Shown here in pieces: positions 1-8,755 of a stretch of DNA of 22,916 bases. Origin of the DNA: a bacterium. GTDB lineage: Bacteria; ARS69. Made by a program: the position numbers and the translations under genes. The stretch is from contig JALGZR010000115.1 of the NCBI GenBank assembly GCA_025774805.1, forward strand, positions 1 through 22,916, read 5' to 3'. The notes under the pieces were generated by a model. That model searched no databases. It saw nothing but the letters and a program-made list of their open reading frames with translations, and was not told the origin of the DNA. Each line of letters begins with the position of its first letter. Position 1 is the stretch's first letter.

Positions 1-348
1 CACCCGATCGAGCAGGCGGTGCGCCGACAGGATGACGTGGGCCCGCCGGCTCACGAGGATCCGCCCCGCGCACCTCACCCCTCCCGCCTCGAGCTCCTCG
101 ATCTCGCGCCGCAGCGTCTCCGGGTCGACGACGACGCCGTTGCCGAGGAGACAGAGCGGACGCTCGCTCAGGATTCCGCACGGGATGTGGTGCAGGACGG
201 TCTTGCGGCCGTCGATCACGACGGTGTGACCGGCGTTCGGACCGCCCGCGAAGCGCGCGATGATCCGCGCCTCCGACCCGAGATAGTCGACGACCTTCCC
301 CTTCCCCTCGTCCCCCCACTGCGCTCCCACCAGAACTCGCACCGGCAT
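1..348 (-). CDS. purA: Adenylosuccinate synthetase, N-terminal part (cut by window edge)
   Basis: PurA joins IMP and aspartate using GTP to make adenylosuccinate, the first committed step to AMP. The first 116 codons are present and the gene runs off the left edge. The translation begins MPVRVLVGAQWGDEGKGKV, with the family's GDEGKGK phosphate loop at residues 12-18, then NAGHT near residue 41 and a conserved H-H-I-P-C/G-I-L stretch. The ATG shares one base with the engB stop codon (TGATG), and a GGAGG-type ribosome site lies about 8 nt upstream, so the start is well supported. It is the last visible gene of the minus-strand tig-clpP-clpX-lon-engB series. Identification is secure; the catalytic C-terminal part cannot be judged. 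Confidence 0.96.
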   Translation of the reverse strand, partial: MPVRVLVGAQWGDEGKGKVVDYLGSEARIIARFAGGPNAGHTVVIDGRKTVLHHIPCGILSERPLCLLGNGVVVDPETLRREIEELEAGGVRCAGRILVSRRAHVILSAHRLLDRV

Positions 349-983
349 CAGCGCGCCTCCCCCTCTCCGGCCGCGGATCGAAAGCCGCCCGCGTGCCGCC
401 AGGCCTCCAGTGTCCGGTCGATCCAGGCCAGGATCTCCCGTTTCCCGTCACGCGTGACCGCGGAGAACCCGACCACCTCGAGTCCCCGGCTGCCCCACTC
501 GGTCTCGAGGGCCTTTCGGGCCACGTTCTGCGCGTTCCGCTTGATCTTGTCCATCTTCGTCGCCACCACCAGCGTGGGCCGGCCGGTCGAGGCCAGCCAC
601 TCCAGCATCTCCCGGTCGAGGGCGGTCGCCCCGTGACGCGAGTCCACGAGCTGGACGATTCCCGCGAGCTGCTCCCTCGTCTCGAGGTAGTCCCGCACGA
701 GAGCGCTCCACTTCGCCTTCGCGCTCTCCGGCGCCCGAGCATACCCGTATCCGGGCAGATCCACGAGGTGCCAGGAGCCTCCCACCGCGAAGAAATTGAT
801 CTCCTGGGTCTTCCCCGGTGTCTGGCTGACCCGAGCGAGGCCCTTCCGTCCGAAGAGCACGTTCAGAAGCGACGACTTGCCGACGTTGGAGCGCCCGGAG
901 GCGGCGATCTCGGGGATGCGCGCGCGGGGCAGGCCGTCGAGCGAGACCACCCCCTTGACGAAGCGCGCGGGAAGGCCGGCCAT
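348..983 (-). CDS. engB: Ribosome biogenesis GTP-binding protein EngB/YsxC/YihA
   Basis: This is a 211-residue TrmE-Era-EngA-EngB-like small GTPase; family members are about 195-215 aa and assist late large-subunit assembly. Visible motifs are the G1 P-loop GRSNVGKS (about residues 30-37), a TPGKTQ switch region, G3 DLPGYGYA, G4 TKMDK and a G5-like FSAV. The open frame extends further upstream, but that part is low-complexity Arg/Pro-rich sequence overlapping the lon stop. The ATG at 983 has a GGGGG purine run just upstream and gives the standard N-terminus MAGLPARFVKG. The gap to lon is about 80 nt, and the stop overlaps the purA start by one base, suggesting translational coupling. Confidence 0.95.
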   Translation of the reverse strand: MAGLPARFVKGVVSLDGLPRARIPEIAASGRSNVGKSSLLNVLFGRKGLARVSQTPGKTQEINFFAVGGSWHLVDLPGYGYARAPESAKAKWSALVRDYLETREQLAGIVQLVDSRHGATALDREMLEWLASTGRPTLVVATKMDKIKRNAQNVARKALETEWGSRGLEVVGFSAVTRDGKREILAWIDRTLEAWRHAGGFRSAAGEGEAR

Positions 984-1062
984 CGGTTTCCCCCGAGGTC
1001 GAGGCGGTCCGGCCCGGCTCTCGCAGCGGTCCGGCCCCGCCGTTGGACGGCGCCGAGCTCCG

Positions 1063-3831
1063 CTAGTGCGCGATTCCCGGAAGACCCTCGACGCTCGGAC
1101 CCCGCTCCGCATCCCGGAACAGGCGATCCAGGGCCTTCGACGGAACGAGCGCGGTGCGGAGGACCTCGTCGACGTGGGAGGCGAACGTCACGGTGAGCCC
1201 CCGCTTGGCCTCCTTCGGGATCTCCTCCCAGTCGGGCTCGTTCTCTCCGGGAACGATGACGTGCGTGTAGCCCGCGAGCGAGGCGGCCACGACCTTCTCG
1301 TTGAGCCCGCCGATCGGCAGCACGGTTCCGAGAAGCGTGATCTCTCCGGTCATGGCCACTTCGCGCCGCACCGGGGCCCGGATCAGGGCGCTCAGCACCG
1401 CCGTCGCGATGCAGACCCCGGCGCTCGGACCGTCTTTCGGGATCGCGCCCTCCGGCATGTGCACGTGCAGGTCGAGACGGTCCGCGAAGTCGGTCGAGAG
1501 CCCGAGCAGCGAGGCCCGGCTCTTCGCGTACGAGAGCGCGGTCCGCGCCGACTCCCGCATGACCTCCCCCAGCCGCCCGGTCAGACTGATCTTCCCGCTC
1601 CCGGGCAGGATCATGACCTCGACGGGAAGCACGTCGCCGCCGTACTCCGTCCATGCCAGCCCGGAGGCGACGCCGACCTGGTTCTCCTTGGGGACGCGCC
1701 TCTCCGGGAACCGGGGCGGACCCAGCGACTTCTCCACCGCCTTCACCCCGACCTGCACCCGCTTCTCCCTTCCCTTCACCCATCCCCGCGCGACCTTTCG
1801 GCAGAGCGTGGCGATCTCCCGCTCGAGATTCCGCACGCCCGCCTCCCGGGTGTAGCGCGTGATGAGAAGGCGCAGCGCTTTCTCCGAGATCGTCACGTGC
1901 TTCGGCGAGAGCCCGTGCTGGGTGATCTGCTTGGGCACGAGGAACTGCCGCGCGATCCCCATCTTCTCGTGCTTCAGGTAGCCGGGAAGCCGGAGGACCT
2001 CCATCCGGTCGCGCAGCGCCGGAGGAATCGCGGGGAGCACGTTCGCCGTGGTGAGGAAGAGCACCTCGGACAGGTCGAAGTCGCAGTCGAGATAGTGGTC
2101 GTTGAACGTCGAGTTCTGCTCCGGGTCGAGCACCTCGAGCAGCGCGGCCGACGGATCGCCCCGGAAGTCGGACGCGAGCTTGTCGACCTCGTCGAGGAGG
2201 AACACCGGGTTCTTCGTGCCCGCCTTCCGGATGCCCTGGATGATGCGGCCCGGCATCGATCCGATGTACGTGCGCCGGTGACCCCTGATCTCCGCCTCGT
2301 CCCGGACGCCCCCGAGCGAGACCCGCACGAACTTCCGCCCGAGCGCCCGCGCGATCGACCGTCCCAGGGAGGTCTTGCCCACGCCCGGCGGACCGACGAG
2401 GCAGAGGATCGACCCCCGCGGCCGCTTCACGAGCTTCACGATCGCGAGGTACTCGAGAATGCGCTCCTTCACCTTCACGAGCCCGTAGTGGTCCTCGTCG
2501 AGGATCGCCTGCGCCCGATCGAGGTCCAGCCGGTCGCGCGTGCGCTTCTTCCACGGCAGGGAGACGAGCGTCTCGACGTAGCCCCGCACCACCGTGGCCT
2601 CGGGGGACATCGGGCTCATGCGCTTGAGCCGGTCGACCTCGGTGAGCGTCTTCTTGCGGACCTCGGTCGGCATGCCGGCCTTCTCCACCGCCTCGCGCAG
2701 CTCCGCTCCGTCGTGGTCCTCTTCCCCCAGCGACTCGCCGAGCTCCTTGCGGATCGCCTTGAGCTGCTCCTGGAGATAGAACTCCCGCTGCCCCTTCGTG
2801 ACGCGGTGCCGCACCTCGCCCTCGATCTTCTGATCGATCCGGAGGATCTCCAGCTCCTCCCCGATGACGCGGGAGAGCGTCGAGAGCTGGGTCTTGAGGT
2901 CGAGGCTCGCGAGGATCCGCTGGCGCACGGACAGGTCCACGATCAGGTGGCCCGCGACGACGTTCGCCACGTTGTGCGGCTCGGGGATGCTCTCGATCGC
3001 CGCCCCGATCTCGTCGGGAATCCGGCGGTTCAGCGTCACGTACTCGCGAAACTCCTCGACCACTCGCCGCAAGAGCGCCTTCAGCTCGGACGACGGCCTC
3101 GTCGGTCGCTCCGCGAGAGCGACCCGGGCGGCGCGATGGTCGTCGCGCCACGCCACCTCCTCCATCGTGACCCGGCAGATCCCCTCGACGAGGATCTTCA
3201 GGGTCCCGTCGGGGACCTTGAGCACCTGGACCGCACGCACGATCGTTCCGACGGAATGCAGGTCCTTCGTCTCGGGCTCGGTCAACTGCGCGTCGCGCTG
3301 CGCGAACGCGGCGAAGATCTTGTCGTCGGCGACCGCCCGCTCGACCGCCGCGACGGAGGCGGGGCGCCCAACGAGAAGCGGGGCCATCATCCCCGGGAAG
3401 ACCACGATGTCGCGCAGCGGAAGGAGCGGAAGCTCGGACCGGCACGTGAACCGCTTGCCCCCCGGCAAGGGGAGTACGACCCTCCCGGCCGCCGATCGCC
3501 GCGGTGCCCGCTTCTTGGCGGCGGCTCTCTTCGGCCCCGACCTCCTGACGGCGGTCTTCTTCGCCGCCGCCTTCCCGGGCTTCCTCACGACCTTCCCGCC
3601 GGCCTTCGCGGCCGCCTTCTTCACGCTCTTCCGCCCGGCCTTCGCCGCCGACCTCTTCACCGCGCCCTTCCTCGCCGCCGTCTGGCTGCTCTTTCGCACG
3701 GCCTTCGCCACCTTCTTCCCGTTCTTTCGCACGGCTTTCCGGGGGGAGGAGGAGGCGCGGGAGGAGCTCCGCTTCCGGGAGCCCAGGGAACTAGGCTTCC
3801 TTTTTCTTGTATTCCTCGCTGAGGACGACAA
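1063..3831 (-). CDS. lon: ATP-dependent Lon protease with an H1-like basic N-terminal tail
   Basis: Lon is a cytoplasmic AAA+ serine protease that degrades misfolded and regulatory proteins. Numbering from the TTG at 3831 (922 aa): basic tail about 8-113, LON substrate-binding domain from about 130 ([15 protein letters not shown]), Walker A GPPGVGKT 480-487, Walker B FLLDEVDK around 544-551, and a proteolytic domain with Ser803 in PKDGPSAGV and Lys846 in GGLNEK. The tail is the oddity: 42 of about 106 residues are Lys or Arg, with many Ala and Ser and no Asp or Glu, resembling histone H1/AAK-repeat proteins. I chose the TTG start because AAGGAG lies 8 nt upstream. The in-frame ATG at 3858 has a purine run touching the codon and is less likely. 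Either start overlaps the end of clpX (41 or 68 nt). GTG codons at 3732 and 3711 would shorten the tail. Confidence 0.95.
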   Translation of the reverse strand: MSSSARNTRKRKPSSLGSRKRSSSRASSSPRKAVRKNGKKVAKAVRKSSQTAARKGAVKRSAAKAGRKSVKKAAAKAGGKVVRKPGKAAAKKTAVRRSGPKRAAAKKRAPRRSAAGRVVLPLPGGKRFTCRSELPLLPLRDIVVFPGMMAPLLVGRPASVAAVERAVADDKIFAAFAQRDAQLTEPETKDLHSVGTIVRAVQVLKVPDGTLKILVEGICRVTMEEVAWRDDHRAARVALAERPTRPSSELKALLRRVVEEFREYVTLNRRIPDEIGAAIESIPEPHNVANVVAGHLIVDLSVRQRILASLDLKTQLSTLSRVIGEELEILRIDQKIEGEVRHRVTKGQREFYLQEQLKAIRKELGESLGEEDHDGAELREAVEKAGMPTEVRKKTLTEVDRLKRMSPMSPEATVVRGYVETLVSLPWKKRTRDRLDLDRAQAILDEDHYGLVKVKERILEYLAIVKLVKRPRGSILCLVGPPGVGKTSLGRSIARALGRKFVRVSLGGVRDEAEIRGHRRTYIGSMPGRIIQGIRKAGTKNPVFLLDEVDKLASDFRGDPSAALLEVLDPEQNSTFNDHYLDCDFDLSEVLFLTTANVLPAIPPALRDRMEVLRLPGYLKHEKMGIARQFLVPKQITQHGLSPKHVTISEKALRLLITRYTREAGVRNLEREIATLCRKVARGWVKGREKRVQVGVKAVEKSLGPPRFPERRVPKENQVGVASGLAWTEYGGDVLPVEVMILPGSGKISLTGRLGEVMRESARTALSYAKSRASLLGLSTDFADRLDLHVHMPEGAIPKDGPSAGVCIATAVLSALIRAPVRREVAMTGEITLLGTVLPIGGLNEKVVAASLAGYTHVIVPGENEPDWEEIPKEAKRGLTVTFASHVDEVLRTALVPSKALDRLFRDAERGPSVEGLPGIAH

Positions 3832-5041
3832 TGGGCTCGCTCCTTCCGAGGACCGCATCCTCAGTCATGACGCACTCGATCACCCCCTCGGTGGAGGGGA
3901 TGTCGTACATGATGTCGAGCATCGCGCTCTCCATGACGGACCGGAGTCCCCGCGCCCCCGTGCCGCGCTCGTTGGCGATCCGGGCGACCGCCGTCAGCGC
4001 GTCATCGGTGAACGTGAGCTCCACCTTCTCCATCTTGAAGAACTTGCGATACTGCTTGCAGAGCGCGTTCTTCGGCTGGGTGAGGATCTCGACGAGCTGT
4101 TCCTCGCTGAGCTCGTCGAGGTCGCAGATCAGCGGAAGCCGTCCGATGAGCTCGGGGATCAGCCCGTACTTGAGCAGGTCCTCGGGCTCGACCCGGTCCA
4201 GCAGACCGGCGCGATCCTCGGGGGAGGTCTTGAGGTCGGACCCGAACCCGACGATCTTCTTTCCGGTGCGGCGCGCGATGATCTTGTCGAGTCCGGCGAA
4301 GGCCCCCCCGCAGACGAAGAGGATGTTGCGGGTGTTGACCTCCAGGTACTTCTGCTGGGGGTGCTTCCGTCCGCCCTGGGGCGGAACGTTGGCCACGGTC
4401 CCCTCCAGCATCTTGAGGAGCGCCTGCTGCACGCCCTCGCCCGAGACGTCCCGGGTGATCGAGGGGTTGTCCGACTTGCGCGAGACCTTGTCGATCTCGT
4501 CGATGTAGATGATGCCCCGCTCCGCGCTCGCCAGATTGAAGTCGGCGGCCTGCAGCAGCTTGACGAGGATGTTCTCGACGTCCTCCCCGACGTAGCCCGC
4601 CTCGGTGAGCGTCGTCGCGTCGACGATCGCGAAGGGGACCTTCAGCATCCGGGCCAGCGTCTCGGCGAGGAGCGTCTTTCCCGTGCCCGTCGGACCGATC
4701 AGGAGAACGTTCGACTTCTCGAGCTCGGTCGGATCGTCGTCGAGGGTGGAGTTGATCCGCTTGTAATGGTTGTAGACGGCGACGGAGAGGATCTTCTTCG
4801 CGCGATCCTGTCCGATCACGTACTCGTCGAGCAGCGCCCGGATCTCGGCCGGCTTCGGCAGATCCACCGTGACGGTGGCCGCGTCCCGCCCCATCTCCTC
4901 TTCGAGGATGTCGTTGCAGAGCTTGATGCACTCGTTGCAGATGTACACCGACGGGCCGGAGACGAGCTTCGTCACCTCGTCCTGACCGCGCCCGCAAAAC
5001 GAGCACTTGATGGCGTGCGGAGAGTCGACTCCCTTTTTCAT
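3791..5041 (-). CDS. clpX: ATP-dependent Clp protease ATP-binding subunit ClpX
   Basis: ClpX is the AAA+ unfoldase that feeds substrates into ClpP. The 416-residue length matches the family. An N-terminal zinc-binding domain has Cys13, Cys16, Cys35 and Cys38 (CSFCGRG and CNECIKLC). The AAA+ module shows Walker A GPTGTGKT at 116-123, the GYVGED pore loop at about 149-154, Walker B IIYIDEID ending at residue 184 and an arginine-finger segment PELIGRLP. The ClpP-docking tripeptide, IGF in many species, reads VGF here (KKIVGFG). The gene lies 66 nt downstream of clpP and its 3' end overlaps lon. No strong ribosome site precedes the ATG. Confidence 0.98.
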   Translation of the reverse strand: MKKGVDSPHAIKCSFCGRGQDEVTKLVSGPSVYICNECIKLCNDILEEEMGRDAATVTVDLPKPAEIRALLDEYVIGQDRAKKILSVAVYNHYKRINSTLDDDPTELEKSNVLLIGPTGTGKTLLAETLARMLKVPFAIVDATTLTEAGYVGEDVENILVKLLQAADFNLASAERGIIYIDEIDKVSRKSDNPSITRDVSGEGVQQALLKMLEGTVANVPPQGGRKHPQQKYLEVNTRNILFVCGGAFAGLDKIIARRTGKKIVGFGSDLKTSPEDRAGLLDRVEPEDLLKYGLIPELIGRLPLICDLDELSEEQLVEILTQPKNALCKQYRKFFKMEKVELTFTDDALTAVARIANERGTGARGLRSVMESAMLDIMYDIPSTEGVIECVMTEDAVLGRSEPIVVLSEEYKKKEA

Positions 5042-5107
5042 CTTCGTGCCGTCTGCCTTCCGGACTTCTCCGGGATTCGCGTGCCCGGCCCGCGTGATAC
5101 GCGCGGG

Positions 5108-5692
5108 CTAGGTGCGCTTCTGGATCACCTCATCGACCAGGCCGTACTCCTTCGCCTCCTCGGCCGACATGAAGTTGTCCCTCTCGGTGTCGCGGTTGAT
5201 GGTCTCCAGATCCTTGTCCGTGTGCTTGTGAAGGATCCCGTTCAGACGCTCGCGGGTCTTCAGGATCTCCTCGGCGTAGATCTTCACGTCGCTGGCCTGG
5301 CCCTGCGTGCCGCCCAGAGGCTGGTGAATCATGATCCGGGCGTTCGGCAGCGCGGAGCGCTTGCCCTTGGTCCCGGCGGACAGGAGCACCGCGCCCATGC
5401 TCGCGGCGAGACCCATGCAGATCGTGACCACGTCCGGCCGGATGTACTGCATGGTGTCGTAGATCGCGAGACCGGCCGAGACGGTGCCGCCCGGGCTGTT
5501 GATGTAAATGAAAATGTCCCGCTCGGGGTCCTCCGCCTCGAGGAACAGAAGCTGGGCGATGACCAGACTGGCGATGTGATCGTCGATGGGTGTCCCGAGA
5601 AACACGATCCGGTCCTTGAGCAGACGCGAGTAGATGTCGTACGCGCGCTCGCCGCGTCCGTCCTGCTCCACGACCATGGGAACCAGGGCCAT
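5108..5692 (-). CDS. clpP: ATP-dependent Clp protease proteolytic subunit ClpP
   Basis: ClpP forms the tetradecameric serine peptidase core used by ClpX (and ClpA/ClpC elsewhere). The 194-residue protein has the catalytic triad in its usual places: Ser98 in GLAASMGA, His123 in MIHQPLGG and Asp172 in [10 protein letters not shown]. The oxyanion/handle segment [12 protein letters not shown] is at about 63-74. The start ATG at 5692 has GGAGG 6 nt upstream. The N-terminus is short and has no obvious propeptide beyond the first few residues. It sits 50 nt after tig and 66 nt before clpX in the same direction, the common tig-clpP-clpX order. Confidence 0.98.
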   Translation of the reverse strand: MALVPMVVEQDGRGERAYDIYSRLLKDRIVFLGTPIDDHIASLVIAQLLFLEAEDPERDIFIYINSPGGTVSAGLAIYDTMQYIRPDVVTICMGLAASMGAVLLSAGTKGKRSALPNARIMIHQPLGGTQGQASDVKIYAEEILKTRERLNGILHKHTDKDLETINRDTERDNFMSAEEAKEYGLVDEVIQKRT

Positions 5693-5742
5693 CTCATCCT
5701 CCGTTTTCCGCGAATCGAGCGCCCGGGGGCGCTCTCACGTTC

Positions 5743-7053
5743 TCACGATCCTTCCGTCGTTCGCGCGGGAACGATCTTTCTCGTAATCTCGGCATTCTCC
5801 ACGAGGAAGGCAAGGACCTTTTTGTCACGCATCTCGCGCCTCAGATTGCGGAGGAATCGGTCTCCTCCGAGATCGGAGACGAGCTTCGCGGGCGGCGTTC
5901 TCTGCAGGCGGGCGAGCTGGTTCACCCGATCCTGGATCTCCTGCGGGGGAACCTCGATCTTCTCCCGCTCCGCGACGGCGTCGAGCAACAGCATCCGGCG
6001 CACCTGCCGGGAGGCTCCCTCCCGGTTCTCCGACCGCAGCTTCTCCACGTCGAGGCTCTTCGGATCCTCCTCCCGGCGCGCGGCCTCGAGGCTCTGCCGC
6101 TCCACGAACTCGTCGAGAAGGGCCTCGACGAGCGAACGGGGCGGCTCGAACGGGTTGGCCTCGACGACCTTCTCCAGGAGAACCGACTCCAACCGGTCAA
6201 CCCCGGCGCGGTCCGCCTGTTCCTCCAACTCCTTGCGGACCCGCTCCCGCAGCTCCTCCACCGTTTTCCGGTCGGTGTGCGCCGCCACGAGCTCGTCGTC
6301 GAGCTCCGGGAAGCGCTTCTCCCGGACCTTTCGAACCTTGATCCGGTACCGGGCGGTCGTCCCCGCCAGGATCTCGTCCGGGTAGTCCTCCGGGTAGGGG
6401 ATCTCCGCCGTGCGGACGTGCCCCGGCTCCGAGCCGCGAACGGCCTCCTCGAACGAGTCGACGACCTGTCCCGCACCGAGCTCGAGGGAGTAGTCGGTCA
6501 CCTTTCGGTTCGGGATCGGCTTGTCCTCCCGGTCGACGGCCTGGTAGTCGAGCAGGAGAACGTCTCCGTCGATCGCGGCCCGGTCGACCTCCTCCAGCGC
6601 GGCCCGGCTCTTCCGAAAGTCCTCGAGCACCCGATCGATCTGCTCCTCGGACACTTCCGGTACCTGCTTCTCGGCGGCGATCCCCCGGTAGTCCTTCAGC
6701 TCGAGAATCGGCCGGCACTCGAAGTCGGCGACGAACGAGAAGGGCCGCTCCTCGCCGAAGGAGACTTCCTCGAACTTGGGCTTCGAGACCGGATCGATTC
6801 CGGTCTGCTCGATCGCCTGGCCGAACGCCTTCGGAACCACCGTCTCGAGGAACTCCGCGTCGAGCTCCGACTTGAAAGAGCGCCGCACCACCGAGGTCGG
6901 CACCTTTCCCTTGCGAAACCCGGGAATCTTCACCTTTTTCGCCATGCGGCGGGCCACGCGCTCGTACTCCTTCGCGACGTCCTCGGCCGGGACCTCGATC
7001 GAGAGCACCCTCCGCCAGGCCTCCTCCTCGCGGACCTCTACCTTGACTTCCAC
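5743..7053 (-). CDS. tig: Trigger factor, ribosome-associated chaperone
   Basis: Trigger factor binds ribosomal protein uL23 at the exit tunnel and shields nascent chains. The 436-residue product has the ribosome-docking loop GFRKGKVP at residues 45-52, a central FKBP-type peptidyl-prolyl isomerase domain at roughly 160-245 (beginning DGDVLLLDYQAV) and a long helical C-terminal chaperone domain. The start codon is GTG at 7053, preceded by GGAG about 5 nt upstream; the nearby ATG at 7058 is out of frame. The start is only 28 nt beyond the 3' end of the tRNA-Leu gene, so the tig mRNA leader may be made by tRNA processing. Confidence 0.97.
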   Translation of the reverse strand: MEVKVEVREEEAWRRVLSIEVPAEDVAKEYERVARRMAKKVKIPGFRKGKVPTSVVRRSFKSELDAEFLETVVPKAFGQAIEQTGIDPVSKPKFEEVSFGEERPFSFVADFECRPILELKDYRGIAAEKQVPEVSEEQIDRVLEDFRKSRAALEEVDRAAIDGDVLLLDYQAVDREDKPIPNRKVTDYSLELGAGQVVDSFEEAVRGSEPGHVRTAEIPYPEDYPDEILAGTTARYRIKVRKVREKRFPELDDELVAAHTDRKTVEELRERVRKELEEQADRAGVDRLESVLLEKVVEANPFEPPRSLVEALLDEFVERQSLEAARREEDPKSLDVEKLRSENREGASRQVRRMLLLDAVAEREKIEVPPQEIQDRVNQLARLQRTPPAKLVSDLGGDRFLRNLRREMRDKKVLAFLVENAEITRKIVPARTTEGS

Positions 7054-7081
7054 GCCATCTCCGTTCTCCGCGGTTTCCGGA

Positions 7082-7163
7082 TGCGAGAGAGGGGACTCGA
7101 ACCCCTACGAGTTTCCTCACCGGATCCTAAATCCGGAGCGTCTGCCAATTCCGCCACTCTCGC
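7082..7163 (-). tRNA. tRNA-Leu, anticodon UAG
   Basis: The minus strand folds as a class II tRNA. The acceptor stem is GCGAGAG pairing with CTCTCGC, the D-arm contains GGAATTGGCAGACGC, and the anticodon stem CCGGA/TCCGG holds the loop TTTAGGA, giving anticodon TAG. A long variable arm (TGAGGAAACTCG) is typical of leucine tRNAs, and the T-arm is AGGGG-TTCGAGT-CCCCT. The discriminator base is A. The 3' CCA is not encoded and would be added enzymatically. The tRNA lies immediately upstream of tig. Confidence 0.96.
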
Positions 7164-7257
7164 AACCGGACCGGGCCCTCTCGCCCGGATCTCGGTGGAA
7201 CTCCTCCGGCCGGTCGGCCGGCTCGGGGTCTGTCGGCGGACGGGGCCGGCCCGGCCG

Positions 7258-7689
7258 TCAATCCGGCTCCGCGCCCTCCGGCGGACCGGCGACCTCGAGA
7301 CAGCGCGCGGTGGCCCGCGCGATCAGCCGGCCGTCCCGCCGCGCCTCCGCCACCATCCGGTGGAGGCGCCCGCGCCGCTTCTCCCTCCAGGCGTGCACCA
7401 GAAGCTCGTCGCCGAGCGGGGCCGCTTCCCGGAACCGGACTTCGAGGGCGGCGGTGGCGGCGTCCACCCCGTTCATGTACAGGTGGGCCAGCATCGCCTC
7501 GTCGAGCAAGGTTACCATCAGGCCGCCGTGGAAGACCCTCTCCCACCCCCCGTGGATGTCCCGGGGGGTGAAGCGGGTTTCGAGCCGTCCGTCTTCCAGA
7601 AGCTCGAAGTCGAGCCGGAGCCCGGCCTCGTTCTCCTTTCCGCAGCCGAAACAGAGGCGGCTGTTCTTCACGGATCGAAGAACGGTCAA
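7258..7689 (-). CDS. PaaI-type hotdog-fold acyl-CoA thioesterase
   Basis: A 143-residue protein matching the 4HBT/PaaI thioesterase family, which hydrolyses acyl-CoA to acid plus CoA. It has the family opening C-F-G-C-G-x-E-N-x-x-G-L (residues 13-24), then the active-site segment HGGLMVTLLDE at 54-64, where the Asp/Glu acts as catalytic carboxylate, and a beta-rich C-terminal half. The start is TTG at 7689, with a GGGGG run 4-5 nt upstream; a stop lies further upstream in frame and there is no ATG. GTG at codon 7 is a weaker alternative. It is transcribed toward the tRNA-tig operon but ends 94 nt before it. The substrate cannot be told from sequence. Confidence 0.85.
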   Translation of the reverse strand: MTVLRSVKNSRLCFGCGKENEAGLRLDFELLEDGRLETRFTPRDIHGGWERVFHGGLMVTLLDEAMLAHLYMNGVDAATAALEVRFREAAPLGDELLVHAWREKRRGRLHRMVAEARRDGRLIARATARCLEVAGPPEGAEPD

Positions 7690-8008
7690 GATACCCCCGG
7701 GACGGCCCGATCGGTGCCGGGAAAACCCTTCTTTCCATGCATCTCAGGGTCGGCCAAGAGCTTACGCTATCCGAGGGGCAGGCGCCTGTCAAGAGCGGGG
7801 CGGACAGGACGCTCGGCGGCTTCCGGGCGCGACGTGCCGCCCTTCCGTCGGCCATCGATCCCGGGGTCGCGGCCGGCCACCCGGGCTGGTAGGATCCTCC
7901 CCCCCGCCCGCGCGGCGGGAGGAATCCCGGGAGGGGGCGGACGGGGCGGGTAACCGGCCAGAGGAGCCGCCCGCCGGAGCCCCCTTTAACCCCGAAAAGG
8001 AGAGCTCG
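7690..8008. other. Intergenic region between divergent genes
   Basis: About 320 nt separate the thioesterase (minus) and the DUF1579 gene (plus). I see a plausible minus-strand promoter at 7764-7792 (separate entry). The plus-strand gene has a strong ribosome site (AAGGAG, 7997-8002), but I could not find a convincing promoter for it in the very GC-rich stretch 7800-7990. No conserved-looking ORF or RNA fold is obvious. Confidence 0.6.
7764..7792 (-). promoter_or_regulatory. Candidate sigma-70-type promoter for the thioesterase gene
   Basis: On the minus strand a perfect -35 box TTGACA (7792-7787) is followed after 17 nt by TAGCGT (7769-7764), a 3-of-6 match to TATAAT that keeps the key TA...T positions. 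Transcription would begin near 7757, about 67 nt before the TTG start. This is a by-eye call. Confidence 0.45.
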
Positions 8009-8614
8009 ATGAAGTCTGCACTCTGGACGGCGACCGTCGTTGCCGTCGCCCTCTGTGCCTTTTCTCCGGCGGCACTCGCCGAGGAGGGGTCGGAGAGCGC
8101 CTCCGGCATGGATCACGAGAAGATGAAGAAGGCCTGGGAGGCCGCCGCGACCCCCGGCCAGTACCACGAGCGCCTGGACTGGTTCGTCGGCGACTGGACG
8201 GCGAAGATCACGAGCTTCATGGGGGGCGAGCCGGTGGTGGCCCAGGGCACCGCGCGCTTCACGTGGGAGCTCGGCGGCCGGTACGTCTATTCGGTTCACG
8301 AGTCGGAGTTCAACGGAATGCCCTTCGAGGGTCGGGGCATCGACGGCTACGACAACACGACCGGGAAGTACTTCAGCATCTGGACGGACAACATGGGCAC
8401 GGGCTACCTCCTCTCCGAAGGCGAGCCCTGCGAGGAGGGCAAGCCCCAGGTCGTGAGCGGCACCATGTCCGATCCGACGATGGGGACCGTGAAGACCCGG
8501 TTCGTGACGAACATCACCGGGGACGACTCGTTTCTCTTCGAGATGTACATGACGGCGGAGGGCATGCCGGAGACGAAGTCGATGGAGATCGAGTACACGC
8601 GGGTCGATTCCTGA
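8009..8614 (+). CDS. Secreted DUF1579-family protein
   Basis: A 201-residue protein with a Sec signal peptide (MKSALWTATVVAVAL then an Ala-rich end, likely cut after A-L-A at about residue 24). The mature part matches the DUF1579 pattern: L-x-x-F-V-G-D-W (about 49-56), a W-E-L-G-G-R-Y turn, G-I-D-G-Y-D-N, then W-T-D-N-M-G-T-G. DUF1579 proteins are small, probably lipocalin-like beta-barrel proteins of unknown function, common in Acidobacteriota, Planctomycetota and Gemmatimonadota. The ATG is preceded by AAGGAG at the right distance. A Cys at residue 16 lacks a proper lipobox, so I favour a periplasmic protein over a lipoprotein. Confidence 0.82.
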   Translation: MKSALWTATVVAVALCAFSPAALAEEGSESASGMDHEKMKKAWEAAATPGQYHERLDWFVGDWTAKITSFMGGEPVVAQGTARFTWELGGRYVYSVHESEFNGMPFEGRGIDGYDNTTGKYFSIWTDNMGTGYLLSEGEPCEEGKPQVVSGTMSDPTMGTVKTRFVTNITGDDSFLFEMYMTAEGMPETKSMEIEYTRVDS

Positions 8615-8709
8615 CGTCCGGCCACCGGGCGGCGCGTGCCCGCGGATCCGGGACGCGAGGCGGAGACTCGAGACGCCGGTCTCCTCCGTTCGGATCCGCG
8701 GCGCACGGG

Positions 8710-8751
8710 CCGCCGAAAAGGAGCCGCCGAACAGGGACCGCCGAAAAGGGG
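8710..8751 (+). repeat. Three tandem 14-bp repeats, each carrying a ribosome-site-like core
   Basis: Three head-to-tail units, CCGCCGAAAAGGAG, CCGCCGAACAGGGA and CCGCCGAAAAGGGG, fill 8710-8723, 8724-8737 and 8738-8751 just before the ATG at 8756. Each has a purine-rich Shine-Dalgarno-like segment; the last one (AAAAGGGG) serves the start codon at 4-nt spacing. Confidence 0.85.
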
Positions 8752-8755
8752 ATCG

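Noticed and set aside
1004-1037. 12-bp direct repeat GCGGTCCGGCCC between lon and engB
   Set aside because: Short and GC-rich, only two copies, no link to a start, stop or hairpin of note; likely chance.
796-3822. Very long open frame on the plus strand opposite lon (about 1008 codons)
   Set aside because: Its translation is low-complexity Arg/Pro/Leu-rich, has no recognisable motif and lies antisense to an unmistakable lon gene. Long antisense frames are expected at this GC content. The same applies to plus-strand frames over clpX/tig and the kinase.
7172-7257. GC-rich inverted repeats between the thioesterase stop and the tRNA gene as a terminator
   Set aside because: Several small GC stems can be drawn but none is followed by a T-tract, and overlapping alternatives make any one fold unconvincing.
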